Assembly: GCF_002835935.1 (NCBI RefSeq)
Contig: NZ_PJCF01000005.1
Location: forward strand, 124,001 to 188,000
DNA: 64,000 nucleotides
DNA from: Paraglaciecola sp. MB-3u-78
GTDB lineage: Bacteria > Pseudomonadota > Gammaproteobacteria > Enterobacterales > Alteromonadaceae
Reading direction: 5' to 3'
Position numbers and translations under genes: made by a program. Below, piece by piece: positions 1-8,839 of this stretch (positions are counted from its first letter, which is position 1; each line of letters starts with the position of its first letter). The notes under the pieces are model-generated. The model was not told where the DNA came from. It was given only the letters and a program-made list of their open reading frames with translations, and ran no database searches.

Positions 1-2
1 TT

Positions 3-455
3 ACGGGAGATCATGCTCAACGTTTAAGTGATGCACAGACGTTTGCGTCGAGTATCAGTTATGGTGGCGTTAACGGATGGAAAGTACACAGAGGTAATGA
101 ACCTTTTGGTAGTACTGATAATTTTACGTTCACTGCCAATCACCTTGACAACATAGACTTAGCTTATGGTTACGGATTATTCGGAGATGTGGACAGTAAT
201 AGTTACGGATTGGGTGTGGGCGACGACGGATTTTTCAACGATTGTCAAATGAATCGTTATGATTTTTTTGACAGTACTTGCTATTACCGAAAACCAACAC
301 GCCAACCCCGTTTACACGCGATTTATGAAATTTACCAGACGGACTTTGTGCAGGTAAGCGGGAACGGTCCAACCCCGGAGGTTTCAGCACCACATTCTTT
401 GATGTTAATCGGATTGGGCCTGCTGGGACTTGTGGTACGTAGATTTAAAAAATAA
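3..455 (+). CDS. PEP-CTERM-like surface protein, C-terminal part (partial)
   Basis: The frame is open from the left edge of the window, so only the last 150 residues are visible. The C-terminus has a short VSAP core followed by a hydrophobic stretch (LMLIGLGLLGLVV) and a basic RRFKK tail. This is the three-part layout of PEP-CTERM sorting signals, in the VxAP variant common in Alteromonadales, where the tail is normally recognised by an exosortase. The visible ectodomain is rich in Gly, Asn, Asp and aromatic residues and I recognise no family in it. The stop codon lies inside the 3' end of the convergent reverse transcriptase gene, giving a 51-bp tail-to-tail overlap. Function of the ectodomain is unknown. 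An internal GTG at 189 exists but the open frame upstream makes it an unlikely start. Confidence 0.7.
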   Translation, partial: TGDHAQRLSDAQTFASSISYGGVNGWKVHRGNEPFGSTDNFTFTANHLDNIDLAYGYGLFGDVDSNSYGLGVGDDGFFNDCQMNRYDFFDSTCYYRKPTRQPRLHAIYEIYQTDFVQVSGNGPTPEVSAPHSLMLIGLGLLGLVVRRFKK

Positions 456-1451
456 ACTATCTAGCGTTTGTCGCTCAGTATCAATTATCGACGACGGTAT
501 GCCTGAATAAACCCATGTAACCCAACGTTGTCGATAATCATCAAGAAGCATCTTCCAATTTGGTTGATGCTTTTTTTGCTCGTAAAGCCTTGATAATCGA
601 CGAATGTGGTTTTCTAATGTTCGTTTTGAAACCCTTAATTTATCTTTGCCGAATTGATAACCTAAAAAATCAAAGCCTTTTGATATTTTACCTATAAAGG
701 TTTTATCCGGCGCTTGCTCCACTTTTAATTGATGAAAGTGCTGATTGACTGTTCTCACGGCTTTGCGAAGGTGCCAGCGGGTTTTGGCCAATACAATCAA
801 ATCATCCATGTACCTTCGATAAAAATAGCGTGGGTCACCTGCCATCTGCTCATCCAGTCCCTTTAAATAGTACGCCGCAATAATCGGTGATAAGGGGCAG
901 CCTCTTGATATACCGCAGTGTATAGACTTAAACGTACCGCCTCTTTCAACGGTGCGTTTAACAAACTGCACTAACAAGCGCCAGATAAAAGGGTCGGTGA
1001 TGTCTTTATCTAATTGCTTGAGCAATATCGTATGGTCAATCGACTCATAATAGCCCTTTACATCGGTTTTCATCACGTAGCGATAATCAGGCAAAGCTGC
1101 GTGTAGGTCATTCACGGTGGCTTTTAGTCCCCCATGCCCTTTGATATGAGTACAAACTGAGGATAATGCTAATGCCTCCGGTAAGGCCATGGCTAACATC
1201 TTTAATACCAGCGCATCTTGTGATGACCACAAATGAATACTTTCACCATCGGCTTTGGTCACCACACTGAGCGGCATGAAGGTGTAATCTTGTTTGTTGA
1301 GTGTTTGCAGCAGCTCACCACGGATAGTGTGCCAGTGAAAACGCAGATGCCAGATATCGGCATTGGCGGGAAAGTTACGCCGCTGCTTACATAGCCATGA
1401 ATAAGCAGTATCGAGCGTGGCTTCGGTGAAAACAAGTTTGGTATCTAGCAT
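405..1451 (-). CDS. Stand-alone group II-like reverse transcriptase
   Basis: RNA-directed DNA polymerase of 348 residues with the expected catalytic core: motif A KTDVKGYYESIDH (Asp130), motif B GISRGCPLSP (from Gly180), the YMDD box at 214-217 and a downstream DKTF...FDFLGYQFG segment near 250-270. No maturase X domain, DNA-binding region or HNH endonuclease follows, so it is not an intact group II intron protein. Motif B lacks the SQ signature of diversity-generating retroelements and I saw no template/variable repeat pair. It most resembles the group II-like or unclassified bacterial RTs, whose roles include repair or defence. The ATG at 1451 has only a weak ribosome site. The 3' end overlaps the PEP-CTERM-like gene on the other strand by 51 bp. 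Assignment to the RT family is firm; subgroup and role are not. Confidence 0.85.
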   Translation of the reverse strand: MLDTKLVFTEATLDTAYSWLCKQRRNFPANADIWHLRFHWHTIRGELLQTLNKQDYTFMPLSVVTKADGESIHLWSSQDALVLKMLAMALPEALALSSVCTHIKGHGGLKATVNDLHAALPDYRYVMKTDVKGYYESIDHTILLKQLDKDITDPFIWRLLVQFVKRTVERGGTFKSIHCGISRGCPLSPIIAAYYLKGLDEQMAGDPRYFYRRYMDDLIVLAKTRWHLRKAVRTVNQHFHQLKVEQAPDKTFIGKISKGFDFLGYQFGKDKLRVSKRTLENHIRRLSRLYEQKKHQPNWKMLLDDYRQRWVTWVYSGIPSSIIDTERQTLDSLFFKSTYHKSQQAQSD

Positions 1452-1849
1452 GGCTTAAGCATAGCTGAATGGCGGCTGAGGGAGCAAGCTTTGGTTGTTT
1501 TTAGAAAAGCTGAATGACTGGTGTTGGCCGACGGATAGAGGACGTTCCTAAAGATGGGTTTAGTAGCAAAATACAGCAATATAATTCTTCGTTCGTATGA
1601 CTGCTTTGTCGGACAAGCTGTCATAAAGATATAAACCATTGAACAGTCACAAATATAATTTCATGCCCATTCACTCAGTTCTAAGCTTTAATACACTCGG
1701 GCTTCAGCCATTGATAAACCCATATTGAGACTTAATTTGGGAATAAAAATTGATTTATATGTTCTCTGCTGTCTTAGGTATAATCATGTTGCTGACTAAG
1801 TTGCTAAAAAAGTTTTAGCTGCTTCTCGAAACATACTAAGAGAATATAA
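1452..1849. other. Non-coding gap between RT and S9 peptidase
   Basis: About 400 bp between two divergent genes, holding the promoters of both. Only weak dyads are visible (for example TTGT-CGG-ACAA near 1606-1617). Possibly a structured RNA partner for the RT, but nothing recognisable. Confidence 0.3.
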
Positions 1850-4366
1850 ATGACAAAAAATGTATCACTCATTGTGATGATGTTAGGCTTTTTTTCTACA
1901 TCATTATTGGCCATGAAGGTCGATCCCAGTCTCATCAGTAAAATCACCTTAGAAAAAGACCATGCTAAAGTGGCATTAGGGGATAACCCCTTCAAACAGG
2001 TGGTTGAGCAAAATGTTGTTAAGGCCATGTCTAATAAGATTGATCATGACATCGCCATAAAAGTATTCAACCAGTCAAAAGAATGGGAGTCGTTGTCTGG
2101 TGATCCTTCAGGTACGCACCTATTAAGATTTTCAATCTCCACCAATAAATTTGTAACCGGCAAGTTTAAAATAAGTGGTGCAAAAAACGCTTCTTTTTAT
2201 CTCAACCAAAGCTTGATAGAAGGTGATAAGGATTTTTCGGTAGCCTTATTGAATCAAGATTATCGGGCGTTATTGGTTATTTCTGGTGTAGAGCAGTGGC
2301 AAGCATTGTCTATTGAATGGTTTGATGATGGGATTACAGAAACAGAAACAGAAACAGATAAAACAGACTCGGTCATGGCACAACAAAGCTCTGTTGTCTT
2401 TGGGAATGATCACAGTCATAAACGCGCCTCAATGAAACAGTACTATGACAGTGAAACAGTTGGCTCGCTGAATATTTCCCCTGACGGCGAACTTCTGGTT
2501 TGGACAAAAAAGGCATACAGTGACTTAACAGGCGATCAAGCAGGGTCGGTTGTTGAGATCATCAACCTAGACTCACAACATGTTGTTTATCGTTGGCAAG
2601 CAATGACACCTGGGCACATAGCTTGGCGTGCAGACAGCCAAGCATTGGTATTCACCCATGATGATCGGCTTTATCAACTCTCACGAAAAGATTGGCAGTT
2701 AAGCCAGTTAGCAGCCGATCTCGAAGGCTTAAGTAGCATTGAGTGGTTAAGCGACTCTGAATTGCTTATCGCTTGGAATCAATCAGCAGAAAAATCCCAC
2801 GAATTCACAAAACGTTATCGCGGACTTGAAGACCGCTGGAATGATTGGCGGGACAATGAACAACTGCAATTATTTGATATTCAATCGAGTTTATTTAAAC
2901 AAATAACCCATAACAAACTATCCAGTTATCTAGCAGATATCGATATCAAAAATCGCAAAGCGTTAATGACTCGACATCCCATTGATTATAAAGCCCCTGC
3001 TCATGGTTTAACGCAATTAATCGAATTAGATTTAAACACCGGTGATGAAAAGCTAGTGGGCGAATATAGAACCTTCAATTCGGCCCAGTTCCACAAAGAC
3101 GGCTTTATTATTGGTGCGGGTCCAGATTTTAAAGGTGGCCAAGGTAATAATGTGTCTAATGCGGGTGTCGCCAATGATTATGACGATCAACTTTACCTTA
3201 TGGATAAGCAGGCACAAATTATGCCTCTGTCCAAGGATTTTAAACCGGCCATTGGCCAGATTGAAGTCCTTAAAAATGGTGACTTAATCGTGTCTACTAC
3301 TGATCAAGATAGAAGACAGCTATACAGATTTGACATGAGTCGAAAAACGTTTAGCAAACTGGATACTGAAGTGGAAATAGTCAGCGGTTTTACTGTTTCG
3401 AAGCAAGGTTCACCCATCATCATTTACGAAGGCACCAGCGCTACTAGGCCGCAATCGGTGCATACAAGAACCCTGCGTTCAACAAAAGGAAAACGCTTAT
3501 TTGATTCAGCCAAAACAGCCTACCCCAAGGTCGACTTTGTTGACCTAAAAGACTGGGACTACACCACTGAATCGGGTCAAGCCATTGATGGAAGAGTATA
3601 CTATCCATCTCACTTTGATAAGACTAAAAAATATCCTGCCATTGTCTATTATTATGCGGGCACATCGCCTGTGAGCAGGGCATTTACGGGTAGGTGGCCA
3701 TATAGTCTTTGGGCTTCTCAAGGTTACGTGGTTTATGTGTTACAACCTTCTGGTGCAACAGGTTATGGCCAAAATTTTTCTGCCCGTCATGTGAATGCAT
3801 GGGGTATTAACACCGCCGATGAAATCATTGAAAGTACCCAAGCTTTCGTTAAGGCCCATCCTTTTGTGGATAAAGATCGTCTAGGCAATATGGGCGCCTC
3901 TTATGGTGGTTTTATGACTATGTATCTAGCCACTAAAACGGATGTGTTTTCCGCTTCTATTTCCCATGCTGGCATCAGTAATATCACGTCTTATTGGGGT
4001 CATGGATGGTGGGGGTACGCTTATTCTGGTGTTGCCACTAAAGGAAACTTTCCTTGGAATAACCCTGATTTGTACACTCAACAAAGTCCTGTTTTTGCCG
4101 CGGATAAAGTCACCACACCATTATTATTACTTCACGGAGATGCAGATATCAACGTGCCTGTCGGCGAGAGCCATCAAATGTACACCGCCTTAAAGTTGTT
4201 GGGCAAAGACGTTGAGTTAATCGAGTTTCAAGGAGACGACCATCACATCAATAGCCGCGAGCACAGATTACGCTGGTGGAAGACTATTTTGGCCTACTTC
4301 GATTTGAAGCTCAAAAATGAACCCCTGTGGTGGGAGCATATGTACGCTCAAAAAGCCGATCAATAA
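1850..4366 (+). CDS. Secreted S9-family prolyl oligopeptidase/dipeptidyl peptidase
   Basis: Serine peptidase of 838 residues. A short signal peptide (hydrophobic residues 5-21) points to export. The N-terminal two thirds would form the beta-propeller (repeated WSPDG-like units such as ISPDGELLVW). The C-terminal alpha/beta-hydrolase domain carries the nucleophile in GASYGG (Ser684), the acid in HGDADINVP (Asp766) and the histidine in GDDHHI (His798), so the triad is complete. Peptidases of this type cleave short peptides, often after proline or at the N-terminus. The ATG at 1850 follows a purine-rich AGAGAA site. It stands alone between divergent and convergent neighbours. A short ETETETD run near residue 163 comes from a microsatellite-like repeat at 2336-2356. 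Family is certain, exact peptide specificity is not. Confidence 0.93.
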   Translation: MTKNVSLIVMMLGFFSTSLLAMKVDPSLISKITLEKDHAKVALGDNPFKQVVEQNVVKAMSNKIDHDIAIKVFNQSKEWESLSGDPSGTHLLRFSISTNKFVTGKFKISGAKNASFYLNQSLIEGDKDFSVALLNQDYRALLVISGVEQWQALSIEWFDDGITETETETDKTDSVMAQQSSVVFGNDHSHKRASMKQYYDSETVGSLNISPDGELLVWTKKAYSDLTGDQAGSVVEIINLDSQHVVYRWQAMTPGHIAWRADSQALVFTHDDRLYQLSRKDWQLSQLAADLEGLSSIEWLSDSELLIAWNQSAEKSHEFTKRYRGLEDRWNDWRDNEQLQLFDIQSSLFKQITHNKLSSYLADIDIKNRKALMTRHPIDYKAPAHGLTQLIELDLNTGDEKLVGEYRTFNSAQFHKDGFIIGAGPDFKGGQGNNVSNAGVANDYDDQLYLMDKQAQIMPLSKDFKPAIGQIEVLKNGDLIVSTTDQDRRQLYRFDMSRKTFSKLDTEVEIVSGFTVSKQGSPIIIYEGTSATRPQSVHTRTLRSTKGKRLFDSAKTAYPKVDFVDLKDWDYTTESGQAIDGRVYYPSHFDKTKKYPAIVYYYAGTSPVSRAFTGRWPYSLWASQGYVVYVLQPSGATGYGQNFSARHVNAWGINTADEIIESTQAFVKAHPFVDKDRLGNMGASYGGFMTMYLATKTDVFSASISHAGISNITSYWGHGWWGYAYSGVATKGNFPWNNPDLYTQQSPVFAADKVTTPLLLLHGDADINVPVGESHQMYTALKLLGKDVELIEFQGDDHHINSREHRLRWWKTILAYFDLKLKNEPLWWEHMYAQKADQ

Positions 4367-4401
4367 AAAATAAAAAGTCCTTAACCCAGAACCATTAAGC
4401 C

Positions 4402-4458
4402 CATGTTAACGTTTACCAGTGATGCACTGGTGACCGAATACTTGGGTTGGTTAACATG
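4402..4458. repeat. Nested inverted repeat (double hairpin)
   Basis: Outer arms CATGTTAAC (4402-4410) and GTTAACATG (4450-4458) are exact complements. Inside them ACCAGTG (4415-4421) and CACTGGT (4425-4431) form a perfect 7-bp stem with a 3-base loop. There is no T-run, so it is not a standard terminator. It could be a recombination site, a structured RNA or a protein-binding site. Confidence 0.55.
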
Positions 4459-4692
4459 TGTTTGTCTCAACAGTGCCATCTCAGTGCAGCGTTTTTGCGC
4501 TAGGGTTACCGCTTTTGCCTCGTAACATTTGGTCATTTCAATAACAGGCAACTGAGCACCATAGAACACAATTTGGGGTAGCCTGTGCTGGCGTCTTCTT
4601 GCGACGTATTTCGGGCCGCAGCGGGTTTATTGACGTGATGTTATCGACAAAAAAATGGCCGGACCATAAGGCCGACCATCTACTGCTGATAT

Positions 4693-4720
4693 TTTGCAGT
4701 TATTACTTTGCAGTTATTAC
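4693..4720 (+). repeat. Perfect tandem duplication of a 14-mer
   Basis: TTTGCAGTTATTAC occurs twice back to back (4693-4706 and 4707-4720). It looks like a slippage duplication, with no coding role seen. Confidence 0.6.
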
Positions 4721-4829
4721 TTGGCGTAACGACTGCTTGTTTACGTCAATATTACTAATATGTGACACACTGCAATTTGTTGCTTCTTTATTTATGCTAC
4801 CTGTAGCAATGTCAAAGATAGTCGACTTA

Positions 4830-5861
4830 TTATTCGCAATCTGTACCTATGCTACCTATGGCAACGGCACCCTGAGCAAACAATTGACCACCAGCTTGTA
4901 CGTCTGATGTTGCACCGCTGATTGAACCGTTTACAAAGGCCGTACCAGCAAAGGATGTGCCTGCACCCAGATTAAGCGCACCACCGACATTCCAGATAAC
5001 TTTATGGCCACCATCAACAACTATTGTTGTGTCTGCACCCAGTGTCAGCGCATCGCTAAGGTTAATAATTGCGTCACCAGTAAATTTAATGGTTGCGCTT
5101 GCAGGCATATTCAAAGCACTTGCTTCATATACGCCACCGGCTAATTCAGTTACCTCAGTTGCACTGCCCATATACGTACCTAATACGTAATCATTAATGT
5201 CGGTAGAAATACCGTTGTTGTCAGAAGTACCTACAAGATTTAGAGCACCTTGTACAGCCGTTATACGTTCCAATGCATCTTGCATTTCAAACGGAAACAA
5301 TTCCGTGACTTCCTCTTTATGACCAAGAGAATTAACGTTACCACTAAGAGTAATAATTCCATCATTTTCGTCTACTGTCCGTACCGTAGCGCCAGTGGTC
5401 GCCGCGCCAGAATGCACATCATATGCAGTTGAACTTGCGCCTAAAGTAATGGCTGCGCCAGCTTCGATATCATGAGCGTCACTAGGCGCGCCTAGTGTAA
5501 CAGCAGCTCCGGCATAGATGTTCTCAGCTTTAGCATTCGCTGCTACACCTGCGGCGGCGCCGGCATAGATATTTTTAACGACAGCATCTGCACCTACAGT
5601 AACGGCAGCGCCAGCATAGAGGTTATCAGCCCTAGCATCAGCACCGATAGTCACAGCAGCTTGTGCCGCAACATCTTTTTCTATGCAGGATCCTGCGGCA
5701 ACACTCAAAGCCGCACCAGCTATTGCTGAATAATCTGTATAATCTGTATAAAAATTATCAGCTGTGAAAGGGACATCAAACTGTTGGTTTGCTGCCGCAG
5801 CTAATCCGCTCATTGATAAAACTAAACTGGTCATACATGTTTTTAATACTACATTTTTCAT
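4830..5861 (-). CDS. Secreted ice-binding protein (DUF3494) with 17-residue repeats
   Basis: 343 residues with a clear signal peptide (cut near AAA-NQQ, about residue 24). The C-terminal 150 residues match the ice-binding DUF3494 fold: GGVYEASALNM, the KVIWNVGGALNLGAGTSFAGTAFVNGSI segment region (residues about 285-315) and the closing GGQLFAQGAVAIGSI part. The N-terminal half is unusual: five successive 17-residue units built on (D/N)(I/L)YAGAAVT-GAxA, about residues 70-155, which should stack as a beta-solenoid. Such proteins bind ice or inhibit recrystallisation outside the cell and are typical of sea-ice bacteria. It is a single-gene unit with a long upstream gap. The Cys pair (CIEKD and TDCE) could form a disulfide across the molecule. 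Family call is good; the repeat half may add surface area or a different function. Confidence 0.82.
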   Translation of the reverse strand: MKNVVLKTCMTSLVLSMSGLAAAANQQFDVPFTADNFYTDYTDYSAIAGAALSVAAGSCIEKDVAAQAAVTIGADARADNLYAGAAVTVGADAVVKNIYAGAAAGVAANAKAENIYAGAAVTLGAPSDAHDIEAGAAITLGASSTAYDVHSGAATTGATVRTVDENDGIITLSGNVNSLGHKEEVTELFPFEMQDALERITAVQGALNLVGTSDNNGISTDINDYVLGTYMGSATEVTELAGGVYEASALNMPASATIKFTGDAIINLSDALTLGADTTIVVDGGHKVIWNVGGALNLGAGTSFAGTAFVNGSISGATSDVQAGGQLFAQGAVAIGSIGTDCE

Positions 5862-6055
5862 TTTACGTTCCTTTTGAATTCCACTCTACCCATTTGTGAA
5901 TGGAGATTATAAATAGTGATACTGCATCAATTGGAGTTACACGTTAACTCATGTGGAACACAGCAAGTTTCATTCCATTAAATATTTTTGATTAAAAATC
6001 AGTGACTTATTAAAATAAAATTATTTATTAATACGTAAGTGTAAAATTATCTGAC

Positions 6056-6071
6056 TAATGCATTTGGATTA
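6056..6071. promoter_or_regulatory. 16-bp palindromic site, copy 1
   Basis: TAATGCA-TT-TGGATTA, the same palindrome as at 6369-6384 with a single arm mismatch. It lies about 195 bp upstream of the ice-binding gene start. Probably a binding site for a dimeric regulator. Confidence 0.4.
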
Positions 6072-6368
6072 TAAACACCCCCAGCAAATCTGGATTCTGG
6101 TTCGGCGTACCGGTTATATTATTCGCAATATTTGTTTTTCTATTGGTCGTGCTGGATAAATATCCGCAGGATGGCCTTTAGGTGGAGGGCAGGACGCCCG
6201 TAATCAAAACATCAGTTCCCTAACGGCGTTACGCATGTTATCCAATGGGATATTGCGCACAGAGTAAGTGGCTAAGCTTGCACTTTCCAGACTTGAAGTG
6301 GCTTAACATGTGGGCGAATAAAATAAATACTGGCATCATCCTCCACTCAAAGTGTAAAAAAACTTGTC

Positions 6369-6384
6369 TAATCCATTTGGATTA
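6369..6384. promoter_or_regulatory. 16-bp palindromic site, copy 2
   Basis: TAATCCA-TT-TGGATTA is a perfect 7+7 dyad with a 2-base centre. It recurs 313 bp away at 6056 with one change. Two copies of a 16-mer between an ice-binding gene and a LuxR-type regulator gene suggest an operator pair. Confidence 0.45.
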
Positions 6385-6856
6385 AATTAGGTGAGATCAA
6401 CACTTATTTTTAGACTTTGGCCATGGGGTGATAATTTTTAACTATAGCGGATCCCTTAAGCACATCGAACATATGGCAACATTCATTGGCAACATTCATG
6501 CCTACATATAAATATAAATTCATCACTATAAATAGGACGATCTTTAGAGGGTATTGCACAACAGTGGGATAAGGTGTTTTTTAGCTGTAATGTGATGAAA
6601 AACTCTTGGGGTATGAGCCAGAAATGCCTGAAATTTAGTCTCTCATTGATATGAAAGGGCATAGATCCTGAAAATCCACAATTAAGCAGGTTACTGACAG
6701 ATGCTTTGTGGCTCAAAATTTTTAACACGTATTGACGATAATTAGGATCTGGGATTGCTAGGATAAACAACGGGCACACGTTAAACCGTGGCACTCAAAT
6801 AGGTACACAGTCTTATTCGGGTTAATTTGAATTCAGCCCATTTTCTGCATGTCCAT

Positions 6857-7966
6857 TCAGACAAATAGGCTTAGTTTTATCATTAATTCACTCTGGGAAC
6901 CGACTTCCAATTTCTTGAAAATAGCCTGCAATTGGCAGCGCAGGGTATTGTAACTGACGTTGTAAATAGTAGTTAAATCGGTCATTTTTTTCGTAGCATA
7001 CAAAGCTTTTAACAGTCGCATTTCCATGGGTGTTAGCAAAAACAGCTCGCTTATCTTTAACCAATCCCGAGTCTGTTCAAAACTAATCGTTACTATACAA
7101 CAGGGCACATCAATATCATTAACTGTATTTTTGTTTTTCAGCGGGGCAATAGCGAGCAGAATATGTTCATCGTTACTGCCTTGAAGAATAATCGTTTCCT
7201 GCTCGCTTAAATCGGTATAGTGACGATTGGCGCACTGCCTGATACAAAATAATAAACGTTGCTGATAAATGGGATTTTTGATGACGAGCTTATTGGCTAC
7301 CAGGGTAACCGGACTCTCCGCATTCAGCTTTTCATTAGCAAAGGTGTTAGCAATCATCACCTGTCCATTTTCATCACAGATAATAAAGGCCTTGTCTAGC
7401 TTCTCTAATACACTTTGGGACATATAGGATTGATTTTTATAAAAACGCAATGCCATGAAAATATGCATGGCGCGACTGAAATGGGGCGTGATGAGACGGA
7501 ATAATTCTTCATCGTTATGCTGATAAGGTTGATCGTCTTCGTCGCGATTGACTACCATTATCGAATCATAATCGGCATCCCTGCACAAAATACCTACTAC
7601 AGAATGAAACACTTTAAATGGTTTATAAATGTCTTGAAAAAAATTGGAATTTCTATGGAGGGTCAAATCAATATACTTATTGGCATTGGTTGATTCACCT
7701 GCAGTCAGGTATTTGGTACTTTGATAAGTTGGGCATTTAAAGGGACGGCTTTGAAAGTCGAGTAAGACTGATTGAGAATATTCAAAGGTGGTTTGTAATT
7801 CCATTATCAATGGTTGCTGATTATCTAATTCTTGCAAGAAAAAAAAGGCTTTATTAGATTGGGTGATATCAATGAGTCTGTTCAATACTGGGGGCCACTC
7901 GCCGGTATAGGCTGCTTGGTAAATTTCGCCAATAAATTCTAACAACTCCCCAGAACGTATTTCCAT
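6857..7966 (-). CDS. LuxR-type (GerE HTH) transcriptional regulator
   Basis: About 369 residues. The last 65 residues (LTPMEMRLLKALYATKKMTDLTTIYNVS region, then NTLRCQLQAIFKKL) form a LuxR/GerE-type helix-turn-helix. The N-terminal 300 residues have no phosphoacceptor receiver; a central segment (KAFIICDENGQVMIANTFANEKL) looks like a PAS fold, so the protein probably senses a small ligand. I prefer the ATG at 7966 over one 24 bp upstream because AAGGGG sits at the right distance in front of it. It is transcribed away from the ice-binding gene's upstream region, which carries the paired palindromes. Target genes are unknown. Confidence 0.75.
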   Translation of the reverse strand: MEIRSGELLEFIGEIYQAAYTGEWPPVLNRLIDITQSNKAFFFLQELDNQQPLIMELQTTFEYSQSVLLDFQSRPFKCPTYQSTKYLTAGESTNANKYIDLTLHRNSNFFQDIYKPFKVFHSVVGILCRDADYDSIMVVNRDEDDQPYQHNDEELFRLITPHFSRAMHIFMALRFYKNQSYMSQSVLEKLDKAFIICDENGQVMIANTFANEKLNAESPVTLVANKLVIKNPIYQQRLLFCIRQCANRHYTDLSEQETIILQGSNDEHILLAIAPLKNKNTVNDIDVPCCIVTISFEQTRDWLKISELFLLTPMEMRLLKALYATKKMTDLTTIYNVSYNTLRCQLQAIFKKLEVGSQSELMIKLSLFV

Positions 7967-7967
7967 T

Positions 7968-8153
7968 CTAGTTACCCCTTCTATTCTCATCTACAGTAAT
8001 AATTGCATCGTTTAAATTGTTAATAAGGCTTGCCAAATAAGCCGTATTGTCAGCGTCTGCTTCATCTTTTATATGAGTATGAAATTTGAGTTGTATATGA
8101 GTATGAAATTTGAGGTTGTCAATAACTGATGAGTTGGGTAAAGCATTCAACAT
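7968..8153 (-). pseudogene. Remnant of a PAS-domain sensor protein
   Basis: A 61-codon ORF whose end (LASLINNLNDAIITVDENRR) reads like the first strand of a PAS domain in a sensor kinase or diguanylate cyclase, and then stops. The front contains an 8-residue duplication (LKFHTHIQ / LKFHTHIK) caused by a 24-bp-period direct repeat: the 20-mer at 8071-8090 is repeated exactly at 8095-8114. It appears to be a decayed fragment left next to the LuxR-type gene rather than a functional peptide. Confidence 0.4.
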
Positions 8154-8335
8154 TTTTATTAGAGCCTTTAAAGTAGCAACTATTTTAAATAGTTTTTGAT
8201 TTATTATAACTGTCGTTCCGCACTTAAACCAATCATTAATTATTGGTCAATAAATAGACGATTTGAAGGATCATGAAAAAAACTTGATGTAGATCTCAGA
8301 TCTTGATCTATTACTCTCTTTTGAGAGCTAGAATT

Positions 8336-8839
8336 ATGTCCTCACCTTTTACTAAAACATTAGAGCACCACGGTCTGGTTGCCGGTTTTTGAAAAGAAAT
8401 CCGCTTAGCCCAAATGATTGATCAAGCTCTTGGCGTCTCAGACAAGAGAAATATCAGCTTTGGACAGCTCTTTGTCGCCATGATTATCAAAGGCCTGGGC
8501 TTTACTGGCCGTACGCTGCATATCTACAGCGAATATCACATCACAGGGAGCCTCTATACGGGTCTTGCGAAACGACAGGATGCGTTGCAGCAACTAGGCT
8601 TATTTATCATCGCTAGTAATGATTTAGCGGATGATTTAAGCATGGAAAAGATACTCAGTACCTACAAATTCCAGCAGTGAGTAGAAAAAGGCTTTCGATT
8701 CTTAAAGAGCCCCGACTTTTTAACCCGTGCTATTTACCTTAAAAAACCAGAGCGTATTGAAGCAGTGAATACCAGCATATTTATTCTTAAAAGTGGTGCG
8801 GAAGATGGATTGAGACGAACTGAAAATGTTTGGACATAA
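8336..8839 (+). pseudogene. IS1634-family transposase remnant
   Basis: One reading frame runs from ATG 8336 to a TAA at 8837 but has two in-frame TGA codons: one after HHGLVAGF (8390-8392), where the family has Cys, and one after YKFQQ (8678-8680). The conserved start LEHHGLVAGF...EIRLAQMIDQALG and the VEKGFRFLKSPDFL block identify an IS1634 (IS4 superfamily) transposase. Only about 168 codons remain of a normal length above 500, so a large internal deletion has removed the catalytic core. Terminal repeats were not identified. Not mobile on its own. Confidence 0.8.

Larger units (their letters stand above)
4367..4829. other. Non-coding gap with nested inverted and tandem repeats
   Basis: Some 460 bp between convergent genes. 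It contains a nested hairpin (4402-4458) and a perfect 14-bp tandem duplication (4693-4720), listed separately. Two short ORFs here have no recognisable product. Confidence 0.4.
5862..6856. other. Long AT-rich gap with paired palindromes
   Basis: Almost 1 kb without a convincing gene. It carries the ice-binding gene's promoter side and two copies of a 16-bp palindrome (listed separately). A short minus-strand ORF at 6483-6794 lacks coding character. The 6100-6350 segment is less AT-rich than its flanks and may be the remnant of a lost gene, but I cannot name it. Confidence 0.35.

Noticed and set aside
1445-1639. 64-codon ORF whose stop overlaps the RT start codon
   Set aside because: The overlap suggested coupling, but the peptide has no coding character, no ribosome site and no family resemblance.
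3-1849. Diversity-generating retroelement
   Set aside because: The RT motif B lacks the SQ signature, and I found no template/variable repeat pair or C-type-lectin fold in the neighbouring protein.
4402-4458. Integron attC site
   Set aside because: Arms resemble the length but the GTTRRRY/RYYYAAC consensus is not met (GTTAACA has C at an R position), and there is no integrase.
4381-4569. 62-codon minus-strand ORF
   Set aside because: It runs across the nested hairpin, has no ribosome site and no recognisable product.
6483-6794. 103-codon minus-strand ORF upstream of which lies the LuxR-type gene
   Set aside because: Composition is that of translated non-coding AT-rich DNA; no domain or start signal.
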